From Puccinia triticina (Eukaryota > Basidiomycota > Pucciniomycetes > Pucciniales > Pucciniaceae): a stretch of DNA of 64,000 nt. A model generated the notes under the pieces. It was given only the letters and a program-made list of their open reading frames with translations. It did no database searches and was not told the DNA's origin. Position numbers and translations under genes: made by a program. This document shows positions 43,556 to 55,229 of this stretch, in pieces; position 1 is the stretch's first letter, and every line of letters starts with the position of its first letter. The stretch covers positions 2,790,001 through 2,854,000 of the forward strand of contig NC_070569.1 of NCBI RefSeq assembly GCF_026914185.1, given 5' to 3'.

Positions 43556-44394
43556 AATAGAATTCACAATACTAAGAGTGTATTTCATGGTTAGAGATGA
43601 ATTGGTCTATCTGACAATTTCAGAGACAGAGAGAAAGAAACAAGATATGTACCTAAGAGCGGAACTGTTGCCGACTCTGGTATGAGAAAAGAGAGAAATT
43701 AAGAAAGACTGCTTTGGCAGCTGAGACCACGAAATCGTGGGTAAGGGGCTACTGCCTGAGAAGAGCAACTGTATCTTGAGTCAGTGCCTGAGCTTCCGGT
43801 GCGGAAGTTGATGAGATATAGTTTCTCTCTTAATTGTGCTTGTTCAGGCTCGGTACTTTAATGTCCGCCAATACAAGTGAGAAGCGTGCCGGAACTGCTG
43901 TGGTCTGTTATGTTGACAGTACTCTCAGTCAGTGACCGGCTACACTTTGGTGGCTCTGCATCAAAGGACTTACCGCTCGTAGAGTCGGAGATCCTTTTGA
44001 TGAGGCTGGGACAGATAGGGTCTGGGTTGACTTTGGGCGTATGCTTGCTGCATTCAGAAGTTTGATCTTTTGATCAGCCGCTTCCTCCTCAGTTTATGAC
44101 GAACCCAAGGAGCACTACTTACCTGTTTTGTGGTGTGCTTCTCTTGGGATGCTTAGGCTCTTTGTCGGGGGTAGACGTGGCTGAAAGAAGAAGAACAAAG
44201 TTTCAGCTATTGCCTACTCCTATTGTCTGGGGGTCACTTGCATATGCATGTGCCTAGGGGTCGCGCGGACTCACCACTTCCCGTTGCAGGGTTAGGGTTT
44301 CGCTCCTTGCGCTTCCTTTGCTCCGGGGCGTGCCCTGAGTCTTGACATCCTCAACACCCTGACTGGGTCTGCGAGGTGAGACAGTCACTCTATG
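43556..44394. mobile_element. Unclassified insertion in the Copia reverse transcriptase
   Basis: About 840 bp interrupt the frame between GFEDP and SLYGLKQS. I found no clear terminal repeats or coding frame. ATAGTTTCTCTCTTAATT, then GCTTGTT near 43,818 resembles 50,156-50,190, just upstream of the Gypsy frame, so it could be an LTR piece. Confidence 0.5.
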
Positions 44395-44890
44395 GACTGA
44401 AGCAGTCTCTGCATCAATGGAATCCAAGGCCCTGCTGGGCCTTGGTCTGAAGAACTCAAAATACAATCCTACATTATGCTTCAAGATTGATGGGCAGTAC
44501 CTCATTGGCGCACTCACTACTCCTGTTGACAATTTGGCAATTGTTGGCAAACCTTCCTTTGTGAACTCCTTTATTTTGTCTCTTGGCAAGCAGTTCAAAA
44601 TTGGAGCTGACAAAGAACTTAATAACTTTCTCTCTCTGAAGATCACCCGGGATATCTTGGGCCGCTACATGTTCCACAACCAGGTTTATTATATTTCTGA
44701 GTTATGTGACCGCTTTCTGGCCTCAAAACATGTATCTGTCTCAACACCAACCAACTCAAACTTCAAGAACCTCAGCACTTGCCAGCCCAACGAGCCCATG
44801 TCCTCAGGCCCGTATCCCCAGCTCATTGGGGCCCTACTGCGGGTCTCCCAGTGCACTTGTCCCGGCGTCTTGTTTGCTGTAAACTGTCTC

Positions 44891-45106
44891 CACTGCCAAC
44901 ATAATTGGGTGGGCTGAATTTATCCCAGTTAAACTGGGATGCATCCAACCAATTTAAAATTGGTTGATCTCAACTGATGAAATATAAATCCCAGGTACCC
45001 CCCTTGGGTTCATATTTCATTGGTTGAGATCAACTCATTTTGAATTGGTTGAATGCATCCCAGTTAAACTGGGAAAGCTTCAACCCAGCCAATTATGCTG
45101 GCAGTG
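44891..45106. mobile_element. CACTG-ended MITE inserted in Copia, CTC duplication
   Basis: Inverted termini of about 100 bp: CACTGCC(A/G)(A/G)CATAATTGG, then CCCAGTT(A/T)AACTGGGATGC, CAACCAATT and TTGATCTCAAC. CTC flanks both sides (44888-44890 and 45107-45109). Removing the 216-bp element and one CTC restores the Copia reading frame, which fixes the borders. A half copy is at 35,885-35,986. Confidence 0.85.
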
Positions 45107-45856
45107 CTCTCTCAATACCTCCGGGATCCTTCTGATGCACACTGGTATGCTGGTGTACAAGTGCTGAATTATCTGATCTTGACAAAAGACCTCAAGCTAC
45201 GCCTGGGAGGTGATCTCAGCTGTTCCGGCTACTCATACTCCAATTGGGCCAAGGATTGCAATGACCATTGCTCAACCTCTGCCTACACATACCGCATTGG
45301 CGACGGTGCTATTTTGTGGAAATCAAGGAAACAGGCAACAGTCTCTCTCTCCAGCACCAAGGCTGAATAAAAAGCCTTATCTGACTCATGTAAGGAGGCC
45401 CTCTGGCTCCGTCACCTTCTGACAGAACTTTGCCTCTGACCAGACACCACAATCCCTCTCCATGTTGACAATGAAGGCACGGAAGCGTTTGCAAAGAATC
45501 CAGAGCATCATGCAAGAACCAAGGATATCCACGCCTGTTATCATTTCATCTGCAAATGCGTCCGCAAGAAGGAAATTTCTCTCCTCCACGTCTCGACCAA
45601 AAAGATGCTGGCAGATATGCTCACCAAGTCTCTCCCCGGGTTGCCCTGGAGTGACATTGTTCAATGTTTGGAATTGTGAAGTAACTGGTCAATCACATCA
45701 CTCCCGCTGTACCTTCCCTTCTTTCCTCCCCGTTCTTATGTCTCTACCTTTTTTTTGTTTCTTTTTCTTCTTCTTCCTCTGCTATTTCTCCCAAATTTCT
45801 TCTTCCTTTTTTTTCCTTTTCTCTCTTTCTTCTTTTCATGTCTTCAGTAAGGAGGG

Positions 45857-46830
45857 TGTTGAGTTAGTCAATGTTATTTACATTTCCTTTCTTTTCTATG
45901 CTTCATACATGTTGTTTCACTGTCACTCAAATTTCACACATTGTAGTTAGTCTACCTGATGCAGCGGGTGTGGAAGGACTCTTCCATCATCCTTTCACAC
46001 TCATTTTCACTCACAATTGCCTTCTGCCCGCTTCCATCAGTCTGAGTTTAGCTCATCAGTGTCATCAGTCCCCAACGTCAGGCCACTCTCTTGGTCAGAG
46101 TCAGATTTAGTTAAATCACTTTCCAAATTGTTGTACTCTTACGTATTGATGGTATTGATATCTCTGCCTCTAGTAGTTGCCACACTGTGTAGGCCTTCAT
46201 GACCACCAGATTGAATCAATTTGCTTGCAGAGTCTTTTGAATTTAGGTCTCATTTCCACTCATCCCCACAATTCCTACACTTTCTCCTCCCACCATTCCA
46301 CCCTTTTTATCCTCCTCTATGTGCTTGTTTTCAGATCAAAGTTATCCAACACTTATGTTGCCCCCTCTCTATGTGCTCTCTCTTTTATTCATGGTCGTTC
46401 TTCTCTCTTACTATCTTGTAGACATTGATCCCTGATTAGAATAGAGTATGTATTAGCTTTCCAGTTTACTGCTTATCCTCTAGATTGTGCTCTGATGGGG
46501 ATATCAATGTTCCTTTTGACATGTCACAATGAGTTTGAGAAGTTTCAAATTCAAATGCATTATCATTTTATTCATTATTCTTCTCAACCACAGATTTATA
46601 GTTAGCCCTGTACAAGAAATCAATCTTCATTGGTTCTCTGTTCTTTTTTCTCTGTGCCCACCTGAGCCACATCCGGCGAGATTGCCACCCTTGCTGCCCC
46701 TTCCTCGAGCTCCGTCATTGCTCTTCTTTTGTATCTCATGGTGCTTAAGCTCGAAACTCAACAGAGTCGTTGTCCTGATCTGCATTCTGATTGACGTTGA
46801 GCGATGGCAAAAGTTGGCCCTCTGACTACC
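45857..46830 (+). mobile_element. Copia 3' LTR, end uncertain
   Basis: The LTR starts TGTTGAGTTAGTCAATG right after the purine tract AAGGAGGG, 180 bp past the polyprotein stop. It shares GTGGAAGGACTCTTCC and CATCCTTTCACACTCATT with the 5' remnant at 39.28 kb. Its distal part (46,605-46,745) resembles the fragment at 7.9-8.1 kb. The 3' border is a guess. Confidence 0.55.
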
Positions 46831-47500
46831 GATGAGAGTTGCTGAGAATTTGATTTTTTTTTCGAGCCTTATGTGACAATCCCAGCATGCCAGTTACATG
46901 CTGGTGACATTTCATCTAACTGAATGTTATTGGATTTCGACACCCTCCTCCACGGATCTATCGCGCTCCTGCTGATATCGAGTCCAGACAGGGATTCAAG
47001 TTCATGTTTTAACCTTCAGTCATGGACACTTTCTGCATAGTATTCACAGTGAAATAACATTTCATCCACCCACGAAGTAGGTTTATCTAAGCAATAGAAA
47101 TGTCGGCAAAAGAGTGAGAAAAGCAGTGCTGAAAGCTCAAGAAATCAGGGCAGAAAAATGGAAGGAATAGATTGTAAAACGTATTTTGGTCACATTGTTG
47201 TTCTTCCTTTCTAATGATGGAATTCAAGTACAGGAGGGTATAAAGCCTGATAGTAGGGGAGAACAGATCGAACCAAATTTGATAATTCCTAGGTGAGATG
47301 ATCAATTGATCAAACAAGATAGTTCCATGATAGTGAAAGATCGAAGAGGAGTTAAAAAAGATGGGAAATTGAGAATATTAAGACCATGGAAGTCCTCGCG
47401 TGATGCGTGTCGGTGTGAGGTGTTAGACCGTATGTGAAACAGTTCATTACCTTTTACTGTTTGATCGTCGAAAACGCACATCTTAAACTGATTGCTCGAT
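46831..47500. other. Intergenic, no feature seen
   Basis: It lies between the Copia LTR and the stop codon of the zinc-finger gene. The 47,100-47,500 part is probably the 3' UTR of that gene. Nothing else recognised. Confidence 0.4.
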
Positions 47501-49412
47501 TTAAAACCGAGTTTGCGAGCCAAAGTTGTAAGCGTCGAGTTCACTGGTGGGTCCCGGAATTTCCGGTAACTGCATTTGAGATTCCAAGACATGAAGCTGT
47601 CGTTGATGCCTGTAGTAACACGGTGTTATTTGTACAACAGATGATTAGTATCAAATTGAAAAAAAAATCTTGGAGAATTTTCAGATATTTACCGCCTTAA
47701 ATTGGAAAGATTTGAGAAAGACCTGCCGCAGACGTTACAGAAGTTGGCTAAAGTCCCACAATATCAAGCAATCAGAGTCCCGACTATGTTGATGCACAGG
47801 TAGCTATTGGAGAAGTCAGTCACTTACATCTTTCACCTGTATGAACAGTGCGATGAAGTACCAAAGCGCTGGGTCGGTTGAAATCTTTACCGCATATCCC
47901 GCAGCTAAAACGAGGCACAAAGGCGTGCGCCGTGAGCATCCTAGCGGAAGTGATTTAAGCAGTTCGCTCGACTTACACATGCATGCGCTTGCGCTTGGGC
48001 CTGTCGGGATTGCTTCGTGACAGACTTTTCTTGGAATCCTTGGCGGATTGAGGTCCATTGGTGGACTCATCAGTTTCCTTAGAGCATCCTTGAAGGTTGG
48101 AATCTGTGATCGGCGGGAGTAGTCCACTGACTTTCAGGGTAGAGGGCTTTCCAGAACTGTTGCCTCTACTGATCGGGGTATATGCGAATAACTGTGGAGG
48201 GCTGGGAATAGATACAGATGATAGGATATTGTAAAAAGAGCGTTGCGAATCCAACGACGTCGCTCTACTGGGTTCGGTGGACCGAGAATGTGATTCTAAA
48301 GATGTTCCATACGCAAAGATGGAAGAAGATCTTGAGCTAGAAGTTTCTGCAGAATTCAAGAAAGTTGAATTCCTGCTGAGAGGGAGGGGATGGCACCGTG
48401 ATCCGGATAACTCCGTAGATTGGTAGTCACTATGTTCACAACCTACGCGTCCATACATGACCCCGGATGCGAATGGAGTCATGGCCCTCTCAGTGTTCGT
48501 AACATCCATGAGTCCACTACCGGGCGTCTGCCGGCGAGAACAACTCAATTCAGGCAGTGAGCCCACGTCCATTCGAGATTCGTTACATCCGGAAGTATAG
48601 AGGCCTAGGGAAGAGTCGTATTGCCCCACGCTCTCGACCGCCTGGCTTAGAGCGAAAGGCCTCTCGTGGTCCATGAAAGAATGCTGAGAGTGTATTGAGA
48701 GCCTTGCATCAAGTGAAGCTTGCAAACCTGCCGGAGATGCGTCGATCAATTGGGTCAGACTAAGCAGGGACGGGAGGGCGGTACTCGACGGAGCTGGCTC
48801 GTACATGTGAGCGAAGTTGAAGCCTCCACTTGAGCTGTCAATGGTCCCAGTAACATTTGCTTCACCCTCCGCAAATACTCCACCTTCCGAGAATCCTGGC
48901 GTGCGAGAGTCCTCGGGGACTGGGAAGCCGAGTGAACATGATGAATCTGTTGGCCTTATCTCGTAACCCTCCGGCAATTCCGCTGGCGGATAAGACACAA
49001 ACTGCTCAGAAGGCGTACTCAAGTGCTGTTCAGGCCACCTAGATTCAGTCCACCCAAGCTCGCGTGGGCCTGAGGAGAATGCCGAGAAATAGTCCGGATA
49101 ATGTGGTTCATCGCCGTCGCCAAAACTAGACTGGCCGTTGGGATGCATGCCTGGCCAAGACGAGAGGTTCGGAGGCGAATCGGTAAAGGTTTGGGTTGTA
49201 AACGGATAATAGTCCTGGGGATCGTGATGTGCATGTACTTGAGGCTCCGCTTGTGAACCAGGTAGATTTTCATACTGCCAACAATCATCCCGAAGAATAT
49301 CGTTGGATGGGATCAAGTTCTGAGTGTCCTGATTATCTTGGTAAGTGCTGGACTCTAAAAAGTTCTCCAGCTGCACCACATTGTCACGACGGTTGAAAAT
49401 GTGCTTAGACAT
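47501..49412 (-). CDS. C2H2 zinc-finger transcription factor-like protein
   Basis: Exons in plus coordinates, 5' to 3' on minus: 49412-47977, 47904-47828, 47747-47693 and 47609-47501. They give 1,677 nt and 558 residues. The first 465 residues are Ser/Pro/Gln/Asp-rich and look disordered, like an activation or regulatory region. RPKRKRMHV (about 470-478) is a likely nuclear signal. Finger 1 is Cys480, Cys483, His496, His500 (CGIC, NRPSALVLHRTVH). After the linker TGERS, finger 2 is Cys508, Cys511, His524, His529 (CNVC, SNLSNLRRHQRQLH). A 30-residue tail ends in TRF. Two adjacent C-terminal fingers split by introns are common in fungal regulators such as the Msn2/4 type. The target is unknown. 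The first exon alone has a stop just past the donor, so a model without splicing would lose both fingers. Confidence 0.85.
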
Positions 49413-50250
49413 GATAAGAACGCGTAAAATCTGAGGTTCTTGTTGCTTTTCGATGAGAAATAGGTGAGAGGATTCAGAATGGGTGATGCTGGGCCTTTAA
49501 AGCTGTCTTGATTTTGTTGTAGACAGTTGAGATCTATGCAGTGAAAGGGAAAAAGTAACAGTAAGTCTGGGCAAGTTATTCAACCTTGACATAACCGTGT
49601 CAGGCTCATGGATGAGAAATCAGTCACCTAATCCAGCTTACTCACTTCCGTCGCACCGTTAGACCTCGAGGCCTTTCAAGCAGTAGAAACAACGCGATCG
49701 AGGTTGATATGTGGACTTGTTTTGTTTGTTTTACTCTTGCCGATTAAATGTGATGTCGCCGCCTTGATGAACGCACAAACCAGTTGTGATTCAATAATGA
49801 CGATGAACCGGCGGTTCAAGCAAGAAACGAGAGATTTGAGAAGTTTTTGCTTGAAGGAAGGGTAGCTTGCCCGATAAATGCGTTGGGAATAAGCTAAGTC
49901 TGCTGAATAAATGCGCTAGGAATAAGCTAAAGGTTTGATGTGGATTTAGATAATTTTGGATATTGATGGGAATAGATTGTGCCTTTGGGAAAGTCCTGCG
50001 TAAGCGAAATGTGGCCCTACCAAGGAGTCCAATTTTGAAAGACCTTCCACGGATTCACTGGAAAAAGTGGGAGTGAACCAACGTCCGGATCAGGGAGTCA
50101 GTTGCACACGGCACCAGCTCCCATTGCGATTTAAAATTTAACGATCATCGTGCGCAGATAGTTTCTCTCTTCATTTGCTTGTTTTCAACGATGCCACACA
50201 GTGATCAATTCACAAAAAAGAAACCTTAACTGAGCATGCTCTCCACATCA
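49413..50250. promoter_or_regulatory. Upstream region of the zinc-finger gene, with a short direct repeat
   Basis: No gene. ATAAATGCGYTRGGAATAAG, followed by CTAA, occurs twice within 70 bp (near 49,875 and 49,907), perhaps a binding site pair or micro-duplication. The right end (50,150-50,250) borders the truncated Gypsy element. Confidence 0.4.
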
Positions 50251-50251
50251 A

Positions 50252-52231
50252 ATCCAAATAATAGATGGATTTAAGAAAGAAGGTCCAATTGTTTTCATAT
50301 CAAGACAACTAAAAGATAGTGAAACTAGATACGGAGCAAGTCAATTAGAGTGCTTATGCCTGGTTTGGGCCTTAGATAAACTCCACTATTATCTAGATGG
50401 AAGTGTCTTTGAGGTCATCACAGATTGCATTGCCCTAAGATCACTAATCAAGATGAAGACAGCTAATAGGCATATGCTTAGATGGCAAATAGCTATCCAG
50501 GAATATAGAGGCAACATGACTATTCAACATAGAGATGGGAACATTCATAAGAATGCTGATGGGCTTAGCAGATGGGCATTGCCTAATGATCCAAGTAATC
50601 CTGCATATGATCCTGAAGAAAGAGATGATGACTCCAGATTCCCTATTATGGCTTTACATGTCTCTACCTTTTCAGATGAATTCTTTGACCTAGTAAAAGC
50701 AGGTTATAAGAAAGAAAACAACGCTGTCATACTTACAGAAATTTTGAGAAAAGACAGTAAAGATTCTGAGCTGCGCAATGCACTGAGCGGAAAGTGGAAA
50801 ACTTCTTATCTAGAAGGAAGATTCTCTCTTTTTGATGGCCTCCTGTACCACAGAGAGAAGCATAACTCTGTCTTGGTGGTAGTTGACAGAGACAGTATTA
50901 TTACCATCCTGCATGAGTGCCATGATAGTGTCTACTCTGGCCACTTCTCAGAGGATAGAACTATAGACAAAGTGGCTGATACTGCGTGGTGGATTGATTG
51001 GAGAAAAGAGACAAGTGAATACTGCAATTCATGTGACAGATGCCAAAAAGCCAACAGAGCTACTGGAAAGAGGTTTGGATTACTCATGAAGATTGAAGAA
51101 CCATCCAAACCATGGGACATTATTAATATGGATTGGGTTACTTCACTTTCCCCAGCAGGCACGGCCAACTACAATGCTTGCCTAGTTATTGTTGACAGAT
51201 ATTCCAAAACTCCAATTTTCATACCTTGTTTCAAAGATGACACTGCAATGGATACAGCTATACTTTTCTGGAACAGAGTCCTCCCAAGGACGGGAATACC
51301 TAAAGTTATTATATCTGACAGAGATCCAAAGTTTACGTCTGAATTCTGGACTGGTTTGCACAGTATGCTGGGAACTAAGCTTTCATTTTCAACCGCGTAT
51401 CATCCGCAGGCAGATGGCTTGGCTGAGAGAATGATCCAAACTCTAGAAGATATGATAAGAAGATTTTGTGTCTATGGTTTGGAATTCAAAGATAATGACG
51501 GCTATACTCATGATTGGGTATCCCTGCTCCCTATTCTTGAACTTGCTTATAGCACTAGTATTCACTCCACCACAGGCAAAGCTCCAGCTATGCTAGAGAA
51601 AGGTTGGATGCCAAACTTGCCTAGAGATTTTCTTAAGCAGGGACTGATTGATGTTCACCCCACAGCCAAGACTTATGGTACAATGTTTGATAAGGCAACA
51701 AAACATGCTGAGCAATGTATCTCTGAAGCAGTAGCTTACAACAAAGAGAGATGGGATAAATCTCACAGAGAACCTGACTTTAAAGTTGGAGATCAAGTGC
51801 TCATATCCACAACAAATTTCACTAACCTGTCTGGTCCCAAGAAGATGAGAGACTCCTTTGTTGGACCATTTGTCATTAGGGCCTTGCATGGTAAAAATGC
51901 TGTTGAAGTTATTCTCACTGAAGAATTCAGTAGAAAACATCCTACTTTCCCAGTGAGTCTAGTAAAACCTTACCAATCCCCTGACTTTGAAAAGTTCCCT
52001 CAGAGACAAAAAGAGAAAGCCATTGTCCCTCCGGTTGAACAAGATGCAACTGTTAAAGTAATCCAGAAAATCCTTAGAGAAAAGAGAGTACGAATTAATA
52101 ACAAGGATGTTAGAATGTATCTAGCTAGATATAAAAATCTTAGCGCAGATCATGACCAATGGCTTGAAGAAAAAGATATTCCTGATGCCTCAACAGTACT
52201 CAGGAAATTCAGGTGCAAAAAGAGATCCTGA
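50252..52231 (+). pseudogene. Ty3/Gypsy polyprotein 3' part: RNase H, integrase, chromodomain-like end
   Basis: The frame opens inside RNase H ([20 protein letters not shown], then [13 protein letters not shown]) and stays open for about 660 codons to the stop at 52,231. Integrase has the HHCC zinc site ([11 protein letters not shown], then CNSCDRC) and D-D-E residues ([27 protein letters not shown]). The C-terminus ([35 protein letters not shown]) is a chromodomain-like module of the chromovirus type that targets integration. Gag, protease and reverse transcriptase are missing upstream, so the element is 5'-truncated. The remaining frame has no stop, suggesting a recent loss. A second copy of the family lies on minus at the window end. 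Confidence 0.85.
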
Positions 52232-52276
52232 ATAACGGTTTTATCAATAGACAAAACCTCTTTTGGTGGTAGGGAA

Positions 52277-53238
52277 TGTCAGCCTTAGAGACATGTTTAC
52301 ATGTCCAAAAGTCTTCCTTTTATCCCTTTAAATATTGATATAATAATAGTAATGAATTATTAATAATATTTGATGTTTTTATACTTTATTTTATTTTATT
52401 CTATTTTATTACTTTATTATTCATTGTATTCTGAAGCGCAGGAGCGCTATAGAATTGTTCCGCGCACCTGCGCTACGGATCACAATAGTTGTTTTTTATA
52501 TATATATTATATATACATATAAATTCAATGTAATTGAATTGTATTCAATCTATATTCTATTGCGCAATGTAGAGCGCACTATTATTTGAAACTAATAGAA
52601 ATTTCCGGAAAAATAGAGGAAGTTCCTCAATTTTTCACTTATACCCACCCCTCCTGACCTGGGCGGACTTTCCCCCACTTCGAAATCAGACCAGAAAAAT
52701 ATTCACCAGTTACATCCAGCGCTTCCTTCCGCAAAACTCAAAGGCCTTACTCCCAAATACTCCCACTAAAGTGCACAGTACTTGCAAGTAAGTAACCTTC
52801 CTGGTAACTATGAATACTTTTCTCTTCTCTTTCTTAGTCCCCTTCGTGATTTGACCATTCCTTTCCCTCTCCCTCTCTTCCTCCCTTCTCTTCATTATGC
52901 ACACTGCGCCTGAATAACTTGAAATTGAATATCCAATCAAACTTGATAAATTATTCTTTTCTCCGTGTTTGGTGGTACAACCTGAAAACCACATAGGTTT
53001 CCCAGTAAAAAGCCTTGACTAGTTTCCTTTAGTCTAAAAAACTAGGGCTGATTACAGGTTTACCTGAATCAGACCTTCTTCAGTTTCCTTTGAAGAAGAG
53101 GCTAGTGACTCTTTCCTAGCTTATTCACCCTCAACTTTAAGTTGAAAGCGCTCAAAGAAAAACTAAAAGCCTAAATAAAAGTCTAAACTTTCATCTCATT
53201 CCTCTTCTACACGTTGTAATACCTTTATATTTGAAATT
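52277..53238 (+). mobile_element. Gypsy 3' LTR, right border uncertain
   Basis: The LTR starts TGTCAGCCTTAGAG after the purine-rich TTTTGGTGGTAGGGAA, 45 bp past the stop codon. The minus-strand copy has the same arrangement (TGGTGGGAGGGAA, then TGTCAGCC). The AT-rich first 350 bp hold short GCGC-ended stems (AGCGCAGGAGCGCT, GCGCACCTGCGC). GAAATTACA near 53,238 may be the end, since Gypsy LTRs usually close in CA; this is unproven. Confidence 0.5.
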
Positions 53239-53239
53239 A

Positions 53240-54314
53240 CAAAATATCGCCCCTTATTTCCTTTGTGTCCGCACGTCACATAGGAGACGCCGGCTCACAG
53301 AGTCGCTTCTGTTTTCCAATGTTGAATCCCGGTACTCGCAGCCTAAGCTCAAGCTTTGTGGCGTGGCATGGATACTCAAGAAGCTTCAGACAATCTTATG
53401 GGGCCAACACTTTGAGCTCCAGGTTGACACTCATTCCCTTATCGAGATGATAAACGCACCAAGCTTGCCAAACGCTCCAATGACACACTGGGTGTCCTTT
53501 ATCCAATTTTTTTGTAGCTCGCGACGATTTCTTGGGCTGGGTTGAAGCCAAATTTCTGAATAATCTCAACTCAGAAGGGGTGGCTAGTTTCCTTCGCAAA
53601 CACTGGACAATGCGCTATGGTTTGGCGCGCTCTTATTCAACAGATGGCGGATCCGAATTCGGCGGCAAGCTTGCGGAGATGTTGCGCGAACTTCCCGGCC
53701 AGCATCGCGTTTCCACGCCTTACTACCCTGAAGGCCAGGGAATGGTTGAGCGCGGCCACGGTCCTCTGAAGGCCGCGCTTGTCAAGCTCGCTGGGGAAAG
53801 TGCTAAGAATTGTTGAAAATACCTGCCCCTTGTCTTATTTGCTGATCGGATCTCAACAAAGCGTACTACTGGCTATTCACCCTACAAGATTGTATCTGGC
53901 CAGCGGGCCGTGCTGCCCATCGACTTGGAGATGGAATCCTACCTCGGGGTCGATTGGGACGAAGTCCAGGACACGGCTGATCTTTTGGTTGCGCGTTCTC
54001 GTCAGCTGGAGCGCAGCAAAGAAGTCCGCGAGCTAGCACATCAAAAGCTCATGAAGGCGCGCAAAGGTTCTGTCCGGTATTGGGAAGAGAAGAACGCCGG
54101 TCGAATGCGGGATCCGCTTCGCCCCGCTGACATGGTGTTGGTCTACAATCGGGCCCTCGAGACTCAATGGGGCAAATTGTTTGCCAACCGGTGGAGTGGG
54201 CCTTTTCGTGTGGTGCGCCAGGTTCACGGCGGCTCCTATATCTTGGCGGAACTCGACGGGACTCTGTTGACGCGGCGTTTCTCAGCGGACCAGGTAAAAA
54301 GGTATTTCTCCTGA
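53240..54314 (+). pseudogene. Second Gypsy-type element fragment: RNase H and integrase
   Basis: RNase H-like sequence (ESRYSQPKLKLCGVAWILKK, then FELQVDTHSLIEMIN) precedes, after a frame change near 53,530, an integrase core (DFLGWVEAKF, STDGGSEFGGKLAEML, EGQGMVERGHGPLKAAL). The first two catalytic Asp and the Glu positions appear kept. An in-frame TGA at 53,814-53,816 interrupts it. The frame then continues (FADRISTKRTTGYSPYKIV) to a DMVLVYNRALE, then WSGPFRVV tail ending at 54,314. It differs from the chromodomain family next to it. Non-functional as it stands. Confidence 0.7.
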
Positions 54315-55180
54315 GGAGGCACAGGAGGGTCAACGTAAGTCCTCCCAATGTGTGCACCCCCAGGGTATTTCTACTGCGTTTTGTAAACCCTACTTTATGC
54401 CACATATGTGAGCACCGGCGGCTTTTTTTTTTTTTTCTCCCTTCCTGGTTTTTTTCTGGACCTTTTTAGGCGCGGATTTCTTTTCAACCTTGACAGCAGG
54501 CGCGAAGCAGTCTAGGGACAGACTGCAAGCGTGGTGGAGATGTGGTGCGCGGTATGGTTCAGGCCGTGAGGACGACAGAAAACTCAGTTTGCAGCGGCGA
54601 TGGCGGCACCTCAAGGCGTTTCAGGATGTGTTCTTCTTTTTTGTACCTTTGTTGGCTCGTGTTGTCTTTCCTATTGTCCCCTGCTTCTACTACTGTTGTT
54701 CTTTATTCTCTTTCTCCTTTCTTTTTTTTTCCTGTTCTTTCTCTTTTTTCTCATGGCGCGTGTTGGAAGGGAACAGTGGGGAGGGTTGGTTCTTTTGGTT
54801 TTGTTGGTTTCTTTTGTTTTCTCCTTTTGCTTCTTGGGTTGTTTTTTGTTGTGTGCGCGCGGGTGCGGGGCGTGATGACGGGTCCGCAGTGCGCGGCGCT
54901 TCCCGGAGTCTGAGTTCGCCCACGAACTCAGAGGAAGGGGGGCATGGAACCTAGCTGATCCCATCAGGAAATCCATCTAAGTTTACTGTTCATTATCCGG
55001 CGCCCTCCATAGTGTCATCCTGAATCTTATTGATCTTCCGGAGCTCTCTTTTTCCCTTCGGCTTCTTTCCACTTTTTCCCTCAAAACAACCCACCGCCGA
55101 CGCGCGCTCAACGCCGTCGTAAAATCTTCCCCCCCCCAAACCTCATCGCTCATTCCGACCAAAAAACCCGGAGGGCACAT
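54315..55180. other. Low-complexity T- and G-rich stretch, element 3' end
   Basis: Long T/C-rich runs (54,650-54,850) give spurious hydrophobic frames on plus and Lys/Asn-rich frames on minus. The purine tract AGAGGAAGGGGGGCA near 54,932 could be the polypurine tract of the preceding element. No gene. Confidence 0.4.
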
Positions 55181-55229
55181 AAAACTTCCTCTCCCCATTC
55201 CCCTCCAACTAACTGCCGCCGGCCTGCAC

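Larger units (their letters stand above)
39468..45679 (+). pseudogene. Ty1/Copia retrotransposon polyprotein, broken by mutations and three insertions
   Basis: Gag runs from about 39,468 with two or more frame breaks. A CCHC zinc knuckle (CDFC, then GHDLNNC) lies at about 40,123-40,164. The protease/pre-integrase part follows to 40,993. Integrase occupies 41,000-41,336, where the second catalytic Asp of the usual TDNGG is Asn (TNNGGGY). An insertion splits it at 41,481-42,363 and the integrase end resumes as HPFGCLVWYKVPEAN. A Pro/Ser-rich linker follows. Reverse transcriptase (SKWVFKVKRRPDHTIQKLKA, VDFKTAFLD, MEQPPGFED) runs 43,105-43,555. It is cut by a second insertion and resumes at about 44,395 (SLYGLKQS). 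A third insertion (44,891-45,106) cuts the part before RNase H. RNase H includes SLSSTKAE, a stop, then LHVDNEGTEAFAKN, ending at 45,679. Copia family by the order integrase-RT-RNase H. Confidence 0.82.

Noticed and set aside
47973..49412. Single-exon model of the zinc-finger gene
   Set aside because: It ends two codons past a perfect GTAAGT donor and would omit both C2H2 fingers, which splice in phase downstream.
54490..54976. Hydrophobic plus-strand and Lys-rich minus-strand frames
   Set aside because: They come from a T/C-rich run read in different frames; no start context or family feature.
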